DNA of 62,171 bases, taken from contig NZ_MQUS01000041.1 of assembly GCF_001953885.1 (NCBI RefSeq), forward strand, positions 1-62,171, read 5' to 3'. Source of the DNA: Streptomyces sp. IMTB 2501. Its GTDB lineage: Bacteria > Actinomycetota > Actinomycetes > Streptomycetales > Streptomycetaceae. Shown one piece after another: positions 7,884 through 16,690 of the stretch. Position numbers and translations under genes: made by a program. Within the stretch, counting starts at the first letter, position 1, and every line of letters begins with the position of its first letter. The notes under the pieces are model-generated. The model was not told where the DNA came from. It saw nothing but the letters and a program-made list of their open reading frames with translations, and did not search any database.

Positions 7884-8882
7884 ATGAGCGAGTGGTTCGT
7901 CTACCAGGGCATCGGGCAGCCGGATCCGGCCAGGATCGACGCGCTGCCGGAACCGCCGCCCTGGCGGAGGTTCGACGCCCCGGCCGTCGACTACGACGTC
8001 CCGGACCTCGACTCGGCCACCCGTCGCAGGCTCGGCGAGCGCACCGTCCCGCTGCCCGTGCAGGACCCCGACGCCCTCGAACTCGTCAACGCGGCCCTGT
8101 ACTTGAGGCGCCCCCTGCTCGTCACCGGGGAGCCCGGCGTCGGCAAGTCCACGCTGGCCCACTCCGTCGCCTACGAACTCGCCCTCGGCCGCGTCCTGGA
8201 GTGGCCGATCGTCAGCCGCAGCGAACTGCGTGACGGCCTCTACACCTACGACGCCATCGGCCGCCTCCAAGATGCCCAGCTCCCCGGCGAGGCCGCCGCC
8301 CAGGACATCGGCCGGTACATCAAGCTGGGCCCGCTCGGCACCGCCCTGCTCGCCGCCGACAAGCCCCGGGTGCTGCTCATCGACGAGCTCGACAAGAGCG
8401 ACATCGACCTGCCGAACGACCTGCTGAACGCCCTGGAGGAGGGCCGCTTCGCCATCCCCGAGCTGCAGCGCATCGCCGACCGCACCCCCGAGGTGCGGGT
8501 CCTCACCGACGACGGCCGACGCGTCACGGTGACGGACGGTCAGGTCCACTGCCGCTCCTTCCCGTTCGTCGTCATGACCAGCAACCGCGAGCGCGAGTTC
8601 CCCGCCGCCCTGCTGCGCCGCTGCATCCCGCTCGACCTGAAGGCCCCGCGCGACGAGCGGCTCGCCGCCCTCGTCCAGGCCCATTTCGGCCAGGGCGCCT
8701 ACGACACCAACCGCGATCTCGTCGACCGGTTCACCCAGGCCGAGGCGGACGGCGCGCTGCGCCCCACCGACCAGCTCCTCAACGCCATCTTCCTCTCCCA
8801 GCACGCCGCCCGCGAGGCCGGTCAGCGGCGCGAGGAGATCTCGGAGCTGCTCATGCAGCCCCTGGACCGAGGACCGCGCTAG
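7884..8882 (+). CDS. MoxR-like AAA+ ATPase
   Basis: Protein of 332 aa with Walker A GEPGVGKST (82-90), Walker B VLLIDELD (163-170), a sensor-1 region (VVMTSNREREFPAALLRRC) and a lid domain. MoxR ATPases act as chaperones that remodel vWA-domain partners, and a vWA-like gene starts 3 nt after this stop. The upstream gap of 136 bp has a -10-like TATGTT (7798-7803), so an internal promoter is possible. RBS GAGGAG precedes ATG 7884. Together with its neighbours it forms a vWA-MoxR-VMAP type ternary system; the signal it senses is unknown. Confidence 0.9.
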   Translation: MSEWFVYQGIGQPDPARIDALPEPPPWRRFDAPAVDYDVPDLDSATRRRLGERTVPLPVQDPDALELVNAALYLRRPLLVTGEPGVGKSTLAHSVAYELALGRVLEWPIVSRSELRDGLYTYDAIGRLQDAQLPGEAAAQDIGRYIKLGPLGTALLAADKPRVLLIDELDKSDIDLPNDLLNALEEGRFAIPELQRIADRTPEVRVLTDDGRRVTVTDGQVHCRSFPFVVMTSNREREFPAALLRRCIPLDLKAPRDERLAALVQAHFGQGAYDTNRDLVDRFTQAEADGALRPTDQLLNAIFLSQHAAREAGQRREEISELLMQPLDRGPR

Positions 8883-8885
8883 CCC

Positions 8886-11800
8886 ATGACCTCCCCCGCT
8901 CCCGACAGCGCGACGAGCGGCGTGAGCCCGGTGCTCACGGCGCTGGTCGCGCGTATGCGGGACGCGGGGATCGCGCCCGGGGTCGAGGAGCTGGCGGATG
9001 CGCTGTGGCTGGCGCACTGGCTTCCGGCGCCCGCGGGACAACCCGACCGGCCCGACCTCGATCCGCGCTCCGGCCCGGAACCGCCCGGGGCCCACGGCAC
9101 GCCGCTCCCGCGCCCACCGCGGCCCCTTCCCCTGCCCGCCGAGGGCGACGAGCCCCGGCAGCCCGACAACGCCCGCCTGTTCGTCCCGGGCCCGGGCGGC
9201 GACGACGGCACCGACACCCGGATGACCCCGGTCCGCGTCCCCGCCGCACCCGCCCTGCCCGAACCCCTCGCCCTGCAGCGAGGGTTACGGCCCCTGCAGC
9301 GTTACCGCGCGCCCGTACGACCGGTTCCGCGCACCCTCGACGAGCAGGCCACGGCCGAACGCGCCGCCGAGTCCGGGCTCGTCCTGCCCGTCCTGCGCAC
9401 CGACCGGCGCCGGGAGGCCCGTCTGCTGCTCCTGATGGACGTCTCCACCTCGACGGCCGTCTGGCAGCAGGCCCTGGACGAACTGCGCCAGGTCTGCGCC
9501 CGCGCCGGCGCCTTCCGCGAGGTGCAGGTGCGCTATCTGCACGAGGCGCCCGGCGGGCTCCCCGGCTGCGCGGCCACCCCGGAGCCGGGGGCCGTGCTCT
9601 ACGCACCGGAGCAGCTCAGCGATCCGACGGGGCGACGGGTCACGCTGGTCCTCAGCGACTGCGCCGGGCCCATGTGGCGCAGCGGCCGCGTGCAGCGGCT
9701 GCTGCACCGCTGGGCGGCCACGGCACCCGTGGCCGTCGTACAGCCGCTGCCGCAGCGGATGTGGCTGCGGACGCATCTGCCCGCGCGGCGCGGGTTGTTG
9801 CAGCGGCGTGAGGGGCCGGCGGGATCGTTGCGGTTCCTGCCCGAACGGGGGACGGCCGAGGCCGGGGCGCTGCCGGTGCCGGTGCTGGCGCTGCGCCGTG
9901 AGTCGGTGGAGGGCTGGGCGCGGCTGGTGTCCGGTGCCACGGGGCAGTCGCTGGCCGCCGCGGCAGGGTGGGTGCGGGCCGATCATCCGGCGTCCGGGGC
10001 GCCCCTGCGGGCGGCGGAGGAGCGCAGCGGCGAGGAGCGGATACGCGCGTTCTGGCGTCAGGCGTCCTCGGAGGCGCGGCGGCTGGCGGTGTATCTGTCG
10101 GCGGTACCGCTGTATCTGCCGGTGATGCAGCTCGTGCAGCACGCGATGCTGGCCGGGAGCGGCCCGGACGTCCTCTCCGAGGTGCTGTTGAGCGGGCTGC
10201 TCGGGCGGCGGGAGGACGCGGACGACCTGCGGGCCGTGCGCTACGACTTCCTGCCGGGGGTCGCTTCCGGGCTGCGGTCGCGGCTGTCCGTCGAGGAGGC
10301 GGAGCTGCTCTTCAAGCACTGCTCCGAGTACGTGGAACGGAAGTTCGGGCGAAGCGCGCGGAACTTCCCCGCGCTGGCCGGGGCGTTTCTGCGGGGAGCG
10401 GTGCCGCCGGACGGGGAGTTGCCGGCGGGCCCGGGGGAGCCGGAACCGGCAGGGCTACGGGCGTTCGCCGAGGTCTCGGCGGCGGTGCTGCGGGACCTGG
10501 GCGCGCGGTTGCCGCCGGTGCCGGTGGCCGCGGCGGCCGGGCAGCTGCCCGCGGAGCTGCTGGAGCTGGGGCGGCGGGCACTGGACCGGTTCTACGAGGA
10601 GGGCCTCACCCGGGAACTCGACACGGCGGTGGGGTACTTCGGGGTCGCGGCGACCGATGCCCGCTCGGACACGGAGCGGGTCTCCGCACACGAGGACCTG
10701 GCCGACGCGCTGCTCACCCGGTGGCGGGTGCGGCGCGTGGGGGACGACCTCAGGGAGGCCTGGGAGGCGGTCGAGCACACTTCGTCCGTCTCCGGGCGAC
10801 TCGTCCGGGGACTGGTGTGCTGGGCGCAGGCGCAGGAAGTGCGGTACGAGGGGGTCGACTTCGACGGTATTCCGGAGAGCCTGCGGGAGTGGGCTCGGCA
10901 GGAGCCTCGGCGAGCCGGGGAGCGGGCTCTGCGCGTGTTGCTGTACGTGGCCGAAGCCAGTCTCGTGGCCGTCCTGGACGCGGGGGACGCGCCTGCGGAG
11001 CGACGCAAGGTCGCTGCCGAGGTGCTGACGGATGTGCGGCGCGACATGGCGGAGCTGGGACCGGACGAAGGGATCGACGCCGAGTTCTGGTACGTCCGTC
11101 ACCTGGAGCGGGCCGGCGACGCGGTGGAGGTATGGCTGGGGGGCCTGGACGGGCTTGTCGTACGGGGGCGGCTGTGGCTGGACCTGGCCCGGCAGTATGC
11201 GGGGCAGGGGCCGGTCGCCAGGCCGGCACCCGACCGGTGGCGTGCCGAGTACTGTGCCGCGCGTGCCGGTGACGACCTCGTCGCGGCGGCCGGCGACGAG
11301 AGCCTCCTGCCGGACGCGGTGCGCTGCCGGGTCTGGCTGGACGCGGCGGCCGCCATCGAGATCGAGCAGCCCCCACGCGAGGACGGCCGGGAACGGCGGA
11401 CGCTGCTGTACGCGGTTGAGGAGGCCCTGCGGGCCGCGGGCGACGACGAGGAGCTCAGGTTCGAGTGCCATGTGTGGGCCGCGAGGATCTACGGCGACCG
11501 CTACGCCCACTCCGCGGACCGGACCCAGCTGGACCGCGCCATCGACGCGTGGTCGGAGGCCGGGTCGCTGCTCGGCCTGGACGACCCGCGGCGGCCGGAG
11601 ACGGCAGCCGACCTCGGTCGTGCCCTGCTCGAACGGTTCGTACAGGCGGGGTCGCCGGACGATCTCGCCCGGGCCGTCCATGTGCTGCGCCGCGCGGTCG
11701 AGCAGTCCCTGCCCGACGATCCCCAGCTGCCCCTGCGGCGCCGGAATCTGGCGGACGCGTACATCATGCGCTACCGGAGGACCGACGTACTGACCGAGCT

Positions 11801-12164
11801 GTACGAGGCCGACTGGCTGCTCGGCGAGGCTGTCCGCGGTGCCGACGACCCGGTGCACCTCGCCCAGTGCTGGAACAGCCGCGCGTACTTGGCCCTGGAG
11901 CTGTACGGGCGCACCGAGGCGGTCACGCACCTGCACACGGCGATCGACTGCTTCGGCAAGGCTGTCGCGTACGCCGAGGAGGCGGGCGACGACGCACTGG
12001 CGGCCGAGGCCCTCAGGGGGCGTGCCCGGGCACGGGAGCGGCAGGGCAGACCCGTCACGGCCCGGAGCGACTACGAACGTGCCCGACGTCTGACCGACCC
12101 CGCGAGTCCCGGCGACCTCGACCAGCGCCCCTCCCGCCTGTCCCCCGAAACGGCCTACGAGTGA
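8886..12164 (+). CDS. SAV_2336-type vWA-like protein with C-terminal TPR region
   Basis: Protein of 1092 aa. A Pro-rich N-terminus (about 1-165) leads to a von Willebrand A-like domain starting EARLLLLMDVSTST; the MIDAS motif DxSxS is D185-S187-S189, with a second strand at VTLVLSDCAG. A helical middle region and a long C-terminal tail of TPR-like helices (about 560-1090) follow. I recognise it as the SAV_2336 N-terminal-related family. It is the expected client of the MoxR ATPase 3 nt upstream. Leu134 is a TTA codon (9285-9287), the second in this locus. The stop overlaps the GTG of the peptide gene. Substrate and trigger unknown. Confidence 0.85.
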   Translation: MTSPAPDSATSGVSPVLTALVARMRDAGIAPGVEELADALWLAHWLPAPAGQPDRPDLDPRSGPEPPGAHGTPLPRPPRPLPLPAEGDEPRQPDNARLFVPGPGGDDGTDTRMTPVRVPAAPALPEPLALQRGLRPLQRYRAPVRPVPRTLDEQATAERAAESGLVLPVLRTDRRREARLLLLMDVSTSTAVWQQALDELRQVCARAGAFREVQVRYLHEAPGGLPGCAATPEPGAVLYAPEQLSDPTGRRVTLVLSDCAGPMWRSGRVQRLLHRWAATAPVAVVQPLPQRMWLRTHLPARRGLLQRREGPAGSLRFLPERGTAEAGALPVPVLALRRESVEGWARLVSGATGQSLAAAAGWVRADHPASGAPLRAAEERSGEERIRAFWRQASSEARRLAVYLSAVPLYLPVMQLVQHAMLAGSGPDVLSEVLLSGLLGRREDADDLRAVRYDFLPGVASGLRSRLSVEEAELLFKHCSEYVERKFGRSARNFPALAGAFLRGAVPPDGELPAGPGEPEPAGLRAFAEVSAAVLRDLGARLPPVPVAAAAGQLPAELLELGRRALDRFYEEGLTRELDTAVGYFGVAATDARSDTERVSAHEDLADALLTRWRVRRVGDDLREAWEAVEHTSSVSGRLVRGLVCWAQAQEVRYEGVDFDGIPESLREWARQEPRRAGERALRVLLYVAEASLVAVLDAGDAPAERRKVAAEVLTDVRRDMAELGPDEGIDAEFWYVRHLERAGDAVEVWLGGLDGLVVRGRLWLDLARQYAGQGPVARPAPDRWRAEYCAARAGDDLVAAAGDESLLPDAVRCRVWLDAAAAIEIEQPPREDGRERRTLLYAVEEALRAAGDDEELRFECHVWAARIYGDRYAHSADRTQLDRAIDAWSEAGSLLGLDDPRRPETAADLGRALLERFVQAGSPDDLARAVHVLRRAVEQSLPDDPQLPLRRRNLADAYIMRYRRTDVLTELYEADWLLGEAVRGADDPVHLAQCWNSRAYLALELYGRTEAVTHLHTAIDCFGKAVAYAEEAGDDALAAEALRGRARARERQGRPVTARSDYERARRLTDPASPGDLDQRPSRLSPETAYE

Positions 12165-12313
12165 CCCTTCCCACCGACGACACCCACATACCGCTCCCGG
12201 AGATCGCCCCGCCCGACCGCACCGACCACCCGGTGCTGGCCGCGATCCTCGCCGAACTCCGGGCACGGGAGGGGGAGGCCGTCGTCGTCGCCCACTACGA
12301 GGACGCGCCATGA
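12161..12313 (+). CDS. Candidate cyclophane (triceptide) RiPP precursor with YxD tail
   Basis: Peptide of 50 aa with a GTG start overlapping the previous stop (GTGA) and a stop overlapping the ATG of the radical SAM gene (ATGA). It has a Pro/Asp-rich leader, a central amphipathic helix (VLAAILAELRAREG) and ends VVVAHYEDAP. FxsB-type maturases join an aromatic ring to the beta carbon of the residue two places downstream; Tyr46-Glu47-Asp48 fits the aromatic-x-Asp pattern of YxD-tail substrates. It lacks the classical FxSxx C-terminus. Evidence is position, size, tail and coupling; that it is modified is inference. Confidence 0.68.
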   Translation: MTLPTDDTHIPLPEIAPPDRTDHPVLAAILAELRAREGEAVVVAHYEDAP

Positions 12314-13521
12314 GGGCCCACCCGACATGGCCGTACGACACCCTGGACACCCGTGCCCACGAGGCCGTGCCGTTCCGGCAGTTCGTGCTGAAGGTGCACG
12401 GCCGCTGCAACCTCGACTGCACCTACTGTTACCTCTACCAGGGCCCCGACCACGGCTGGCGCGACCGCCCGCGGAGCACCGGCGCCCGCACCATGCACCG
12501 CACCGCACAGCGCATCGCGGAGCATGTCCGCACCCACCGCCTCGACGCCATCCGCATCGAACTCCACGGCGGCGAACCCCTCCTCACCGGCCCCGGCCCG
12601 GTCCTCGCCTACGCCGACGCCGTACGCGCGGCTGTCGACTGCCAGGTCACCGCCACGGTCCAGACGAACGGCACACGGCTGACGCGCAGGACCCTCGACC
12701 GCCTCGCCGACGCCGGGATCCGTGTCGGCCTCAGCCTCGACGGCGGCCGCCCCGCGCACAACGCCCGCCGCGTCGACCACGCCGGCCGGCCCGCCTGGCC
12801 CGCCGCCCGCGCGGCAGCGCTACGGCTCGCCGGGCGACCGGAGTCGTACGCCGGAATCCTCTGCACGATCGACCTGGCCGCCGATCCGCTCGACATCTAC
12901 CGCTCCCTGCTCCCACTGCGTCCGCCTGGCGTCGACTTCCTCCTGCCGCACGCCAACTGGGGGACATATGGCCGGCCCCCGGGCAGGTACCGCCCCGCCC
13001 CCACCCCTTACGGCGACTGGCTCACCGCCGTGTTCGACGCCTGGTGGGACATGAAGCGGCCCGAAGCCCCCGTCCGCATCCGCCTGTTCCAGGAGATCGC
13101 CGCCCTCCTCCTCGGCGCTCCCAGCCGTGCCGAGGCCGTGGGGCTGTCGCCCGTGGCGGCCGTCGTCGTGGAGACGGACGGTGCCATCGAGCAGGTCGAC
13201 GCCCTCAGGTCGGCGTACGAGGGAGCTTCCGAAACCGGACTGGACGTCCACCGGCATTCCTTCGACGAGGCCCTCCGCCACCCCGGCATCGCCGCACGCC
13301 AGCTGGGCGAGGGGGCGCTTGCCGACGAATGTCTGAGCTGTCCCGTCGGGAAGGTGTGCGGAGGGGGGAACTACGTGCACCGGTACGCTCCCGGGACCGG
13401 ATTCCGGCACCCCAGCGTCTACTGCGCCGACCTGGAACGGCTCATCCGCCACATCGCGCACCGGCTGACCGGAACCTTTGCTCAACTCAGCACCTCTGAA
13501 GCCGACTTGACGCACAATTGA
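12310..13521 (+). CDS. fxsB: FxsB-family radical SAM/SPASM peptide cyclophane maturase
   Basis: Protein of 403 aa. The radical SAM cluster motif CxxxCxxC is C33-C37-C40 (GRCNLDCTYCY), followed by the GGEP motif (LHGGEPLLTG) for SAM binding and a TNGT segment. A C-terminal SPASM-type region carries C341, C344, C350 and C372 (CLSCPVGKVC...SVYC) for auxiliary Fe-S clusters. This layout is that of FxsB-like maturases, which form C-C crosslinks (cyclophanes) in short peptides. The presumed substrate is the 50-aa peptide translated immediately before it with a 4-nt overlap. Cytosolic. The exact crosslink cannot be deduced. Confidence 0.85.
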   Translation: MRAHPTWPYDTLDTRAHEAVPFRQFVLKVHGRCNLDCTYCYLYQGPDHGWRDRPRSTGARTMHRTAQRIAEHVRTHRLDAIRIELHGGEPLLTGPGPVLAYADAVRAAVDCQVTATVQTNGTRLTRRTLDRLADAGIRVGLSLDGGRPAHNARRVDHAGRPAWPAARAAALRLAGRPESYAGILCTIDLAADPLDIYRSLLPLRPPGVDFLLPHANWGTYGRPPGRYRPAPTPYGDWLTAVFDAWWDMKRPEAPVRIRLFQEIAALLLGAPSRAEAVGLSPVAAVVVETDGAIEQVDALRSAYEGASETGLDVHRHSFDEALRHPGIAARQLGEGALADECLSCPVGKVCGGGNYVHRYAPGTGFRHPSVYCADLERLIRHIAHRLTGTFAQLSTSEADLTHN

Positions 13522-13570
13522 ATAACCTGTGCACACTCGTGACCAGGTTCAGTCGAGGGGAAACGGCGAG

Positions 13571-16531
13571 ATGGCGGCGGAACTCGGACACGTCACGGTG
13601 GTGTTCGCCGGGCAGAGCGAGTCCTGGGCCAAGTGGATCGACCACCAGATCCGGGCCGCGGGACGGGGCACCACTCTGATCAGGTGGAACCCGCTGCGGC
13701 GCCCGCCGTCCGCCGAGGCGTTCGCCGAGCTGCTGAGCGCGCCGGGGCGCGTGCTGCTGGTGATCGACGACTGGTACGAGCGGCTCGGCGCCGAGCGGTT
13801 CGACGCCTGGGCCGAGGCGCTGCGGCAGGTGCTGCCGGCGTACCAGGACCGGATCGCGGCCGTGAGCATCACCGCCCGGCCCATGCCGGAGGCCGTCATC
13901 GCCCTGGCCCCCGTCGAACTGCGCGGACTCAGGCCGGAGATCGCGCGCAGCCGCGTGCTGGAGTGCGCGGGCATCCCGGCCCCGGGCACCCTGATCGACC
14001 TGCGCCGCGGCCCCCGGTTCCCCGACGACCCGCCGGACGTGTGGCAGGTCCCGCGCCGCAACCGCCGTTTCATCGGCCGCACCGAACTGCTGGAGAAGGT
14101 CTACGGCGCCTTCTCCGCCGCCGGGCCCGACGGCGCCGCCGTGGCGCTGCTCGGCCCGGGCGGCTTCGGGAAGACACAGCTGGCGCTGGAGTACGTCCAC
14201 CGGTTCGCCGGGGAGTACGACATCGTATGGTGGGTCAGCGCTTCCCAACGCGTCACCGCCCGCCAGCAGTTCGCCGACCTCGCGCCCGCGCTGGAACTGC
14301 GCGACGCCGGTGATCTCGCGACCACCATCACGGCCGTACGGCGGGTACTCGACCGCACCCAGCGACCCTGGCTGCTGGTCCTGGACGGCGCCGGGGACCC
14401 GGAGCGGCTGGTCGACCTGCTGCCCGAGGGGCGCGGGCACGTCCTGATCACCACGACCCGCAGTGAGTGGGGCGCCCACGCCGAGAACATCGCCGTGCCC
14501 GTCTTCGAGCGCGGTGAGAGCGTCGCCTTCGTCTCACGGCGCACGCAGCGGCTCAGCGACACCCAGGCGGCGCGCCTCGCCGAGGCCGTGGAGGACATGC
14601 CGCTGCTGCTCGACCAGACGGCCGCCTGGCTGGACATCAACCCGACCGTGCCGGTCGACGACTACATCCGGGACATCCGCGACGGCCGCCCGGACCGCTT
14701 CGGCGTGATGCCCTCCGGCCAGTACCCGGAGAGCTTCGAGGTCGCCTGGGCCAAGCTCGTCAACACCCTGCGCGAGGGCTCCGAGTCCGCCTGGCAGCTC
14801 CTGAACCTGCTCGTGTGCTTCTCGCACGACGTGGTCCCGGTACGGCTGCTGCAGACGGCCCGGCACGGCGATCTGCCCGCCGAACTGGCCGAGTTGATCA
14901 CCGAGCCCAGCAGCTGGAACACCGCGCTGCGCCGGCTGTCGGAGATCACCTCCATGCGCATCGAGTACGAACCCGGCCCGCGGATGGACACCCAGACCGT
15001 CGGCACCCTGCGCATGCACCGCCTCTTCCACCGCTTCGTCCGCTCCATCCAGTCACCCGCCGACGCCGAGCGCTATGCGGCGGCCGCCCGCAAGGTCCTG
15101 GTCTCCGCCGACCCGCGCGACTCCTCCTCGGCCGGCAACTGGGCCCGGTACGCCGCCCTCATCCCGCACCTGGAACCGTCCCGCGCCCTGGAGTCGGCCG
15201 ACGACGACGCCCGGGAACTCGTCCTGAACTGCATTGAATACCTGCGGATGCGTGGCGAGTACCACGACGGCTGGTGGCTCAGCCGTACGGCCGTCAAGCA
15301 CTGGCAGTCCAGCTCCGGCGACACCGACCGCTCGGTGCTCGTCGCAGCCCACCAACTCGCCAACATGCTGCGCCGCCTCGGCCGGTACGAGGACGCGAAG
15401 ACCGTCGGCCAGGAGACCCTCGGGCGTCTGGAACGCGCCGACGACGTACGGCCCATCGAGATCATCCGCGCCAAGGACGGCCTCGGCGGCACCCTCATGG
15501 CGCTCGGCCGGTACGGCGAGGCCCGCGCGCTGTTCGAGGAGGCCGCCACGGCCGCCGCCGCGGAACTCGGCGGGGAACATGTGCCGCGCACCCTCGCCGT
15601 CCGCAGCAACCTCGCCGTCGCCCTCGGCCTCCAGGGCCACTACGCCGAGTCGCTCGCGCTGCACCGCAAGGTCTTCGAGGCCCGGCTGGACATCCTCGGC
15701 GGCCGTGACGCCCTCACCCTCAACTCCGCGCTGCACACCGCCTGGATGCTGCGGCTGCTCGGCAGCTACCGGGAGGCGCTGGCCATCCAGGGCCACAACT
15801 GCCGGGTGCACAGCCAGGTGCTGGACCGCACCCACAGCCAGACCCTGCTCGCCGAGCACAACCTCGCCCTGTGCGCCCGCCGCGTCGGCGACCTGCAGTT
15901 CGCGCACGCCATGCTGCGCGGGGTCCGGGAGAAGCTGATCCGCAGGCGCGGGCCGCTGCACCCTGAGACGCTGATGGTGTCCTGCGACTACGCGATGATG
16001 CTGCGCGACCTGGAGCGCACCGAGGAGGCCCGCGACCTGGCCGAGGCCACCGCCACCCACTACGCCGCCCAGCTCGGCGAACGTCACCCGTACGCGATCG
16101 GCGCGCGGGACAACGTGGCGACCATCATGCGGGACCTGGGCGAGCACCGGGTGGCGCTGGACCTGTCCAGGCAGGCCGCACGTCAGATGCGGCGGGCCGT
16201 CGGCAAGGACCATCCGTGGGCCATCGGCTGCGCCAAGAACGAGATCGCCGCGCTGGCCGCCGTAGGAGAGACCGACGAGGCGGCCGAGCTGGGCCGGGAG
16301 GCCGCCGGCCGCTCCGCACGCGTCCTGGGCGACGCACATGTGCTCACCATCAGCCTGCGCGCCGGACTCGCACTGGACCTGGCCGAGCTGGGCCGGCTGG
16401 AGGAATCGGAGACCCTCCACCGGGACGCGGTGACCCGCCTCACCTCCCTCCTGGGCGCCGACCACCCCCACACCCGCCACATCCTCGAACGGCACCGCCC
16501 GTACTGGGACTTCGAGCCGCAACCGATCTGA
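13571..16531 (+). CDS. fxsT: TIR-like / NB-ARC / TPR STAND protein of the FxsT type
   Basis: Protein of 986 aa. Residues 1-135 look like a divergent TIR fold (VTVVFAGQSESWAKWIDHQI, then VLLVIDDWYERL). An NB-ARC NTPase follows with P-loop GPGGFGKTQ (195-203) and Walker B-like WLLVLDGAGD. From about 540 to the end there are tetratricopeptide repeats. It is the architecture of the TPR partner found beside FxsB maturases and resembles NLR/STAND immune sensors. ATG 13571 is chosen after GAGGGG at about 13555-13560; the gene starts 49 bp after the radical SAM stop, so cotranscription is likely. Whether the TIR-like domain is an NADase is unknown. Confidence 0.84.
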   Translation: MAAELGHVTVVFAGQSESWAKWIDHQIRAAGRGTTLIRWNPLRRPPSAEAFAELLSAPGRVLLVIDDWYERLGAERFDAWAEALRQVLPAYQDRIAAVSITARPMPEAVIALAPVELRGLRPEIARSRVLECAGIPAPGTLIDLRRGPRFPDDPPDVWQVPRRNRRFIGRTELLEKVYGAFSAAGPDGAAVALLGPGGFGKTQLALEYVHRFAGEYDIVWWVSASQRVTARQQFADLAPALELRDAGDLATTITAVRRVLDRTQRPWLLVLDGAGDPERLVDLLPEGRGHVLITTTRSEWGAHAENIAVPVFERGESVAFVSRRTQRLSDTQAARLAEAVEDMPLLLDQTAAWLDINPTVPVDDYIRDIRDGRPDRFGVMPSGQYPESFEVAWAKLVNTLREGSESAWQLLNLLVCFSHDVVPVRLLQTARHGDLPAELAELITEPSSWNTALRRLSEITSMRIEYEPGPRMDTQTVGTLRMHRLFHRFVRSIQSPADAERYAAAARKVLVSADPRDSSSAGNWARYAALIPHLEPSRALESADDDARELVLNCIEYLRMRGEYHDGWWLSRTAVKHWQSSSGDTDRSVLVAAHQLANMLRRLGRYEDAKTVGQETLGRLERADDVRPIEIIRAKDGLGGTLMALGRYGEARALFEEAATAAAAELGGEHVPRTLAVRSNLAVALGLQGHYAESLALHRKVFEARLDILGGRDALTLNSALHTAWMLRLLGSYREALAIQGHNCRVHSQVLDRTHSQTLLAEHNLALCARRVGDLQFAHAMLRGVREKLIRRRGPLHPETLMVSCDYAMMLRDLERTEEARDLAEATATHYAAQLGERHPYAIGARDNVATIMRDLGEHRVALDLSRQAARQMRRAVGKDHPWAIGCAKNEIAALAAVGETDEAAELGREAAGRSARVLGDAHVLTISLRAGLALDLAELGRLEESETLHRDAVTRLTSLLGADHPHTRHILERHRPYWDFEPQPI

Positions 16532-16546
16532 CCGACGGCACGGCAG

Positions 16547-16602
16547 TTTCCCAGGGGCGCGGGGAACTGCGGGACCAGCCACGACGCAGCCGCACACGCT
16601 CT
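16547..16602. repeat. Streptomyces dispersed intergenic repeat (REP-like)
   Basis: The segment containing AGGGGCGCGGGGAACTGCGG and then GACCAGCCACGACGCAGCCG matches, from memory, a short element scattered in large numbers between Streptomyces genes. It sits between convergent genes, its usual position. Its function is unknown. Confidence 0.6.
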
Positions 16603-16627
16603 CAACCACCCCCATGGGCAGACGAAA

Positions 16628-16664
16628 GGGCCCGGTGCCGAGCAAGAAACTCGGCACCGGGCCC
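16628..16664. terminator. Bidirectional hairpin between fxsT and kgd
   Basis: A perfect 15-bp stem: GGGCCCGGTGCCGAG (16628-16642), loop CAAGAAA, CTCGGCACCGGGCCC (16650-16664). It lies between convergent genes and could serve both; on the minus strand a short TTT follows. Confidence 0.82.
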
Positions 16665-16690
16665 CAACATTCGGCTGAGCCGCCGGAGGC

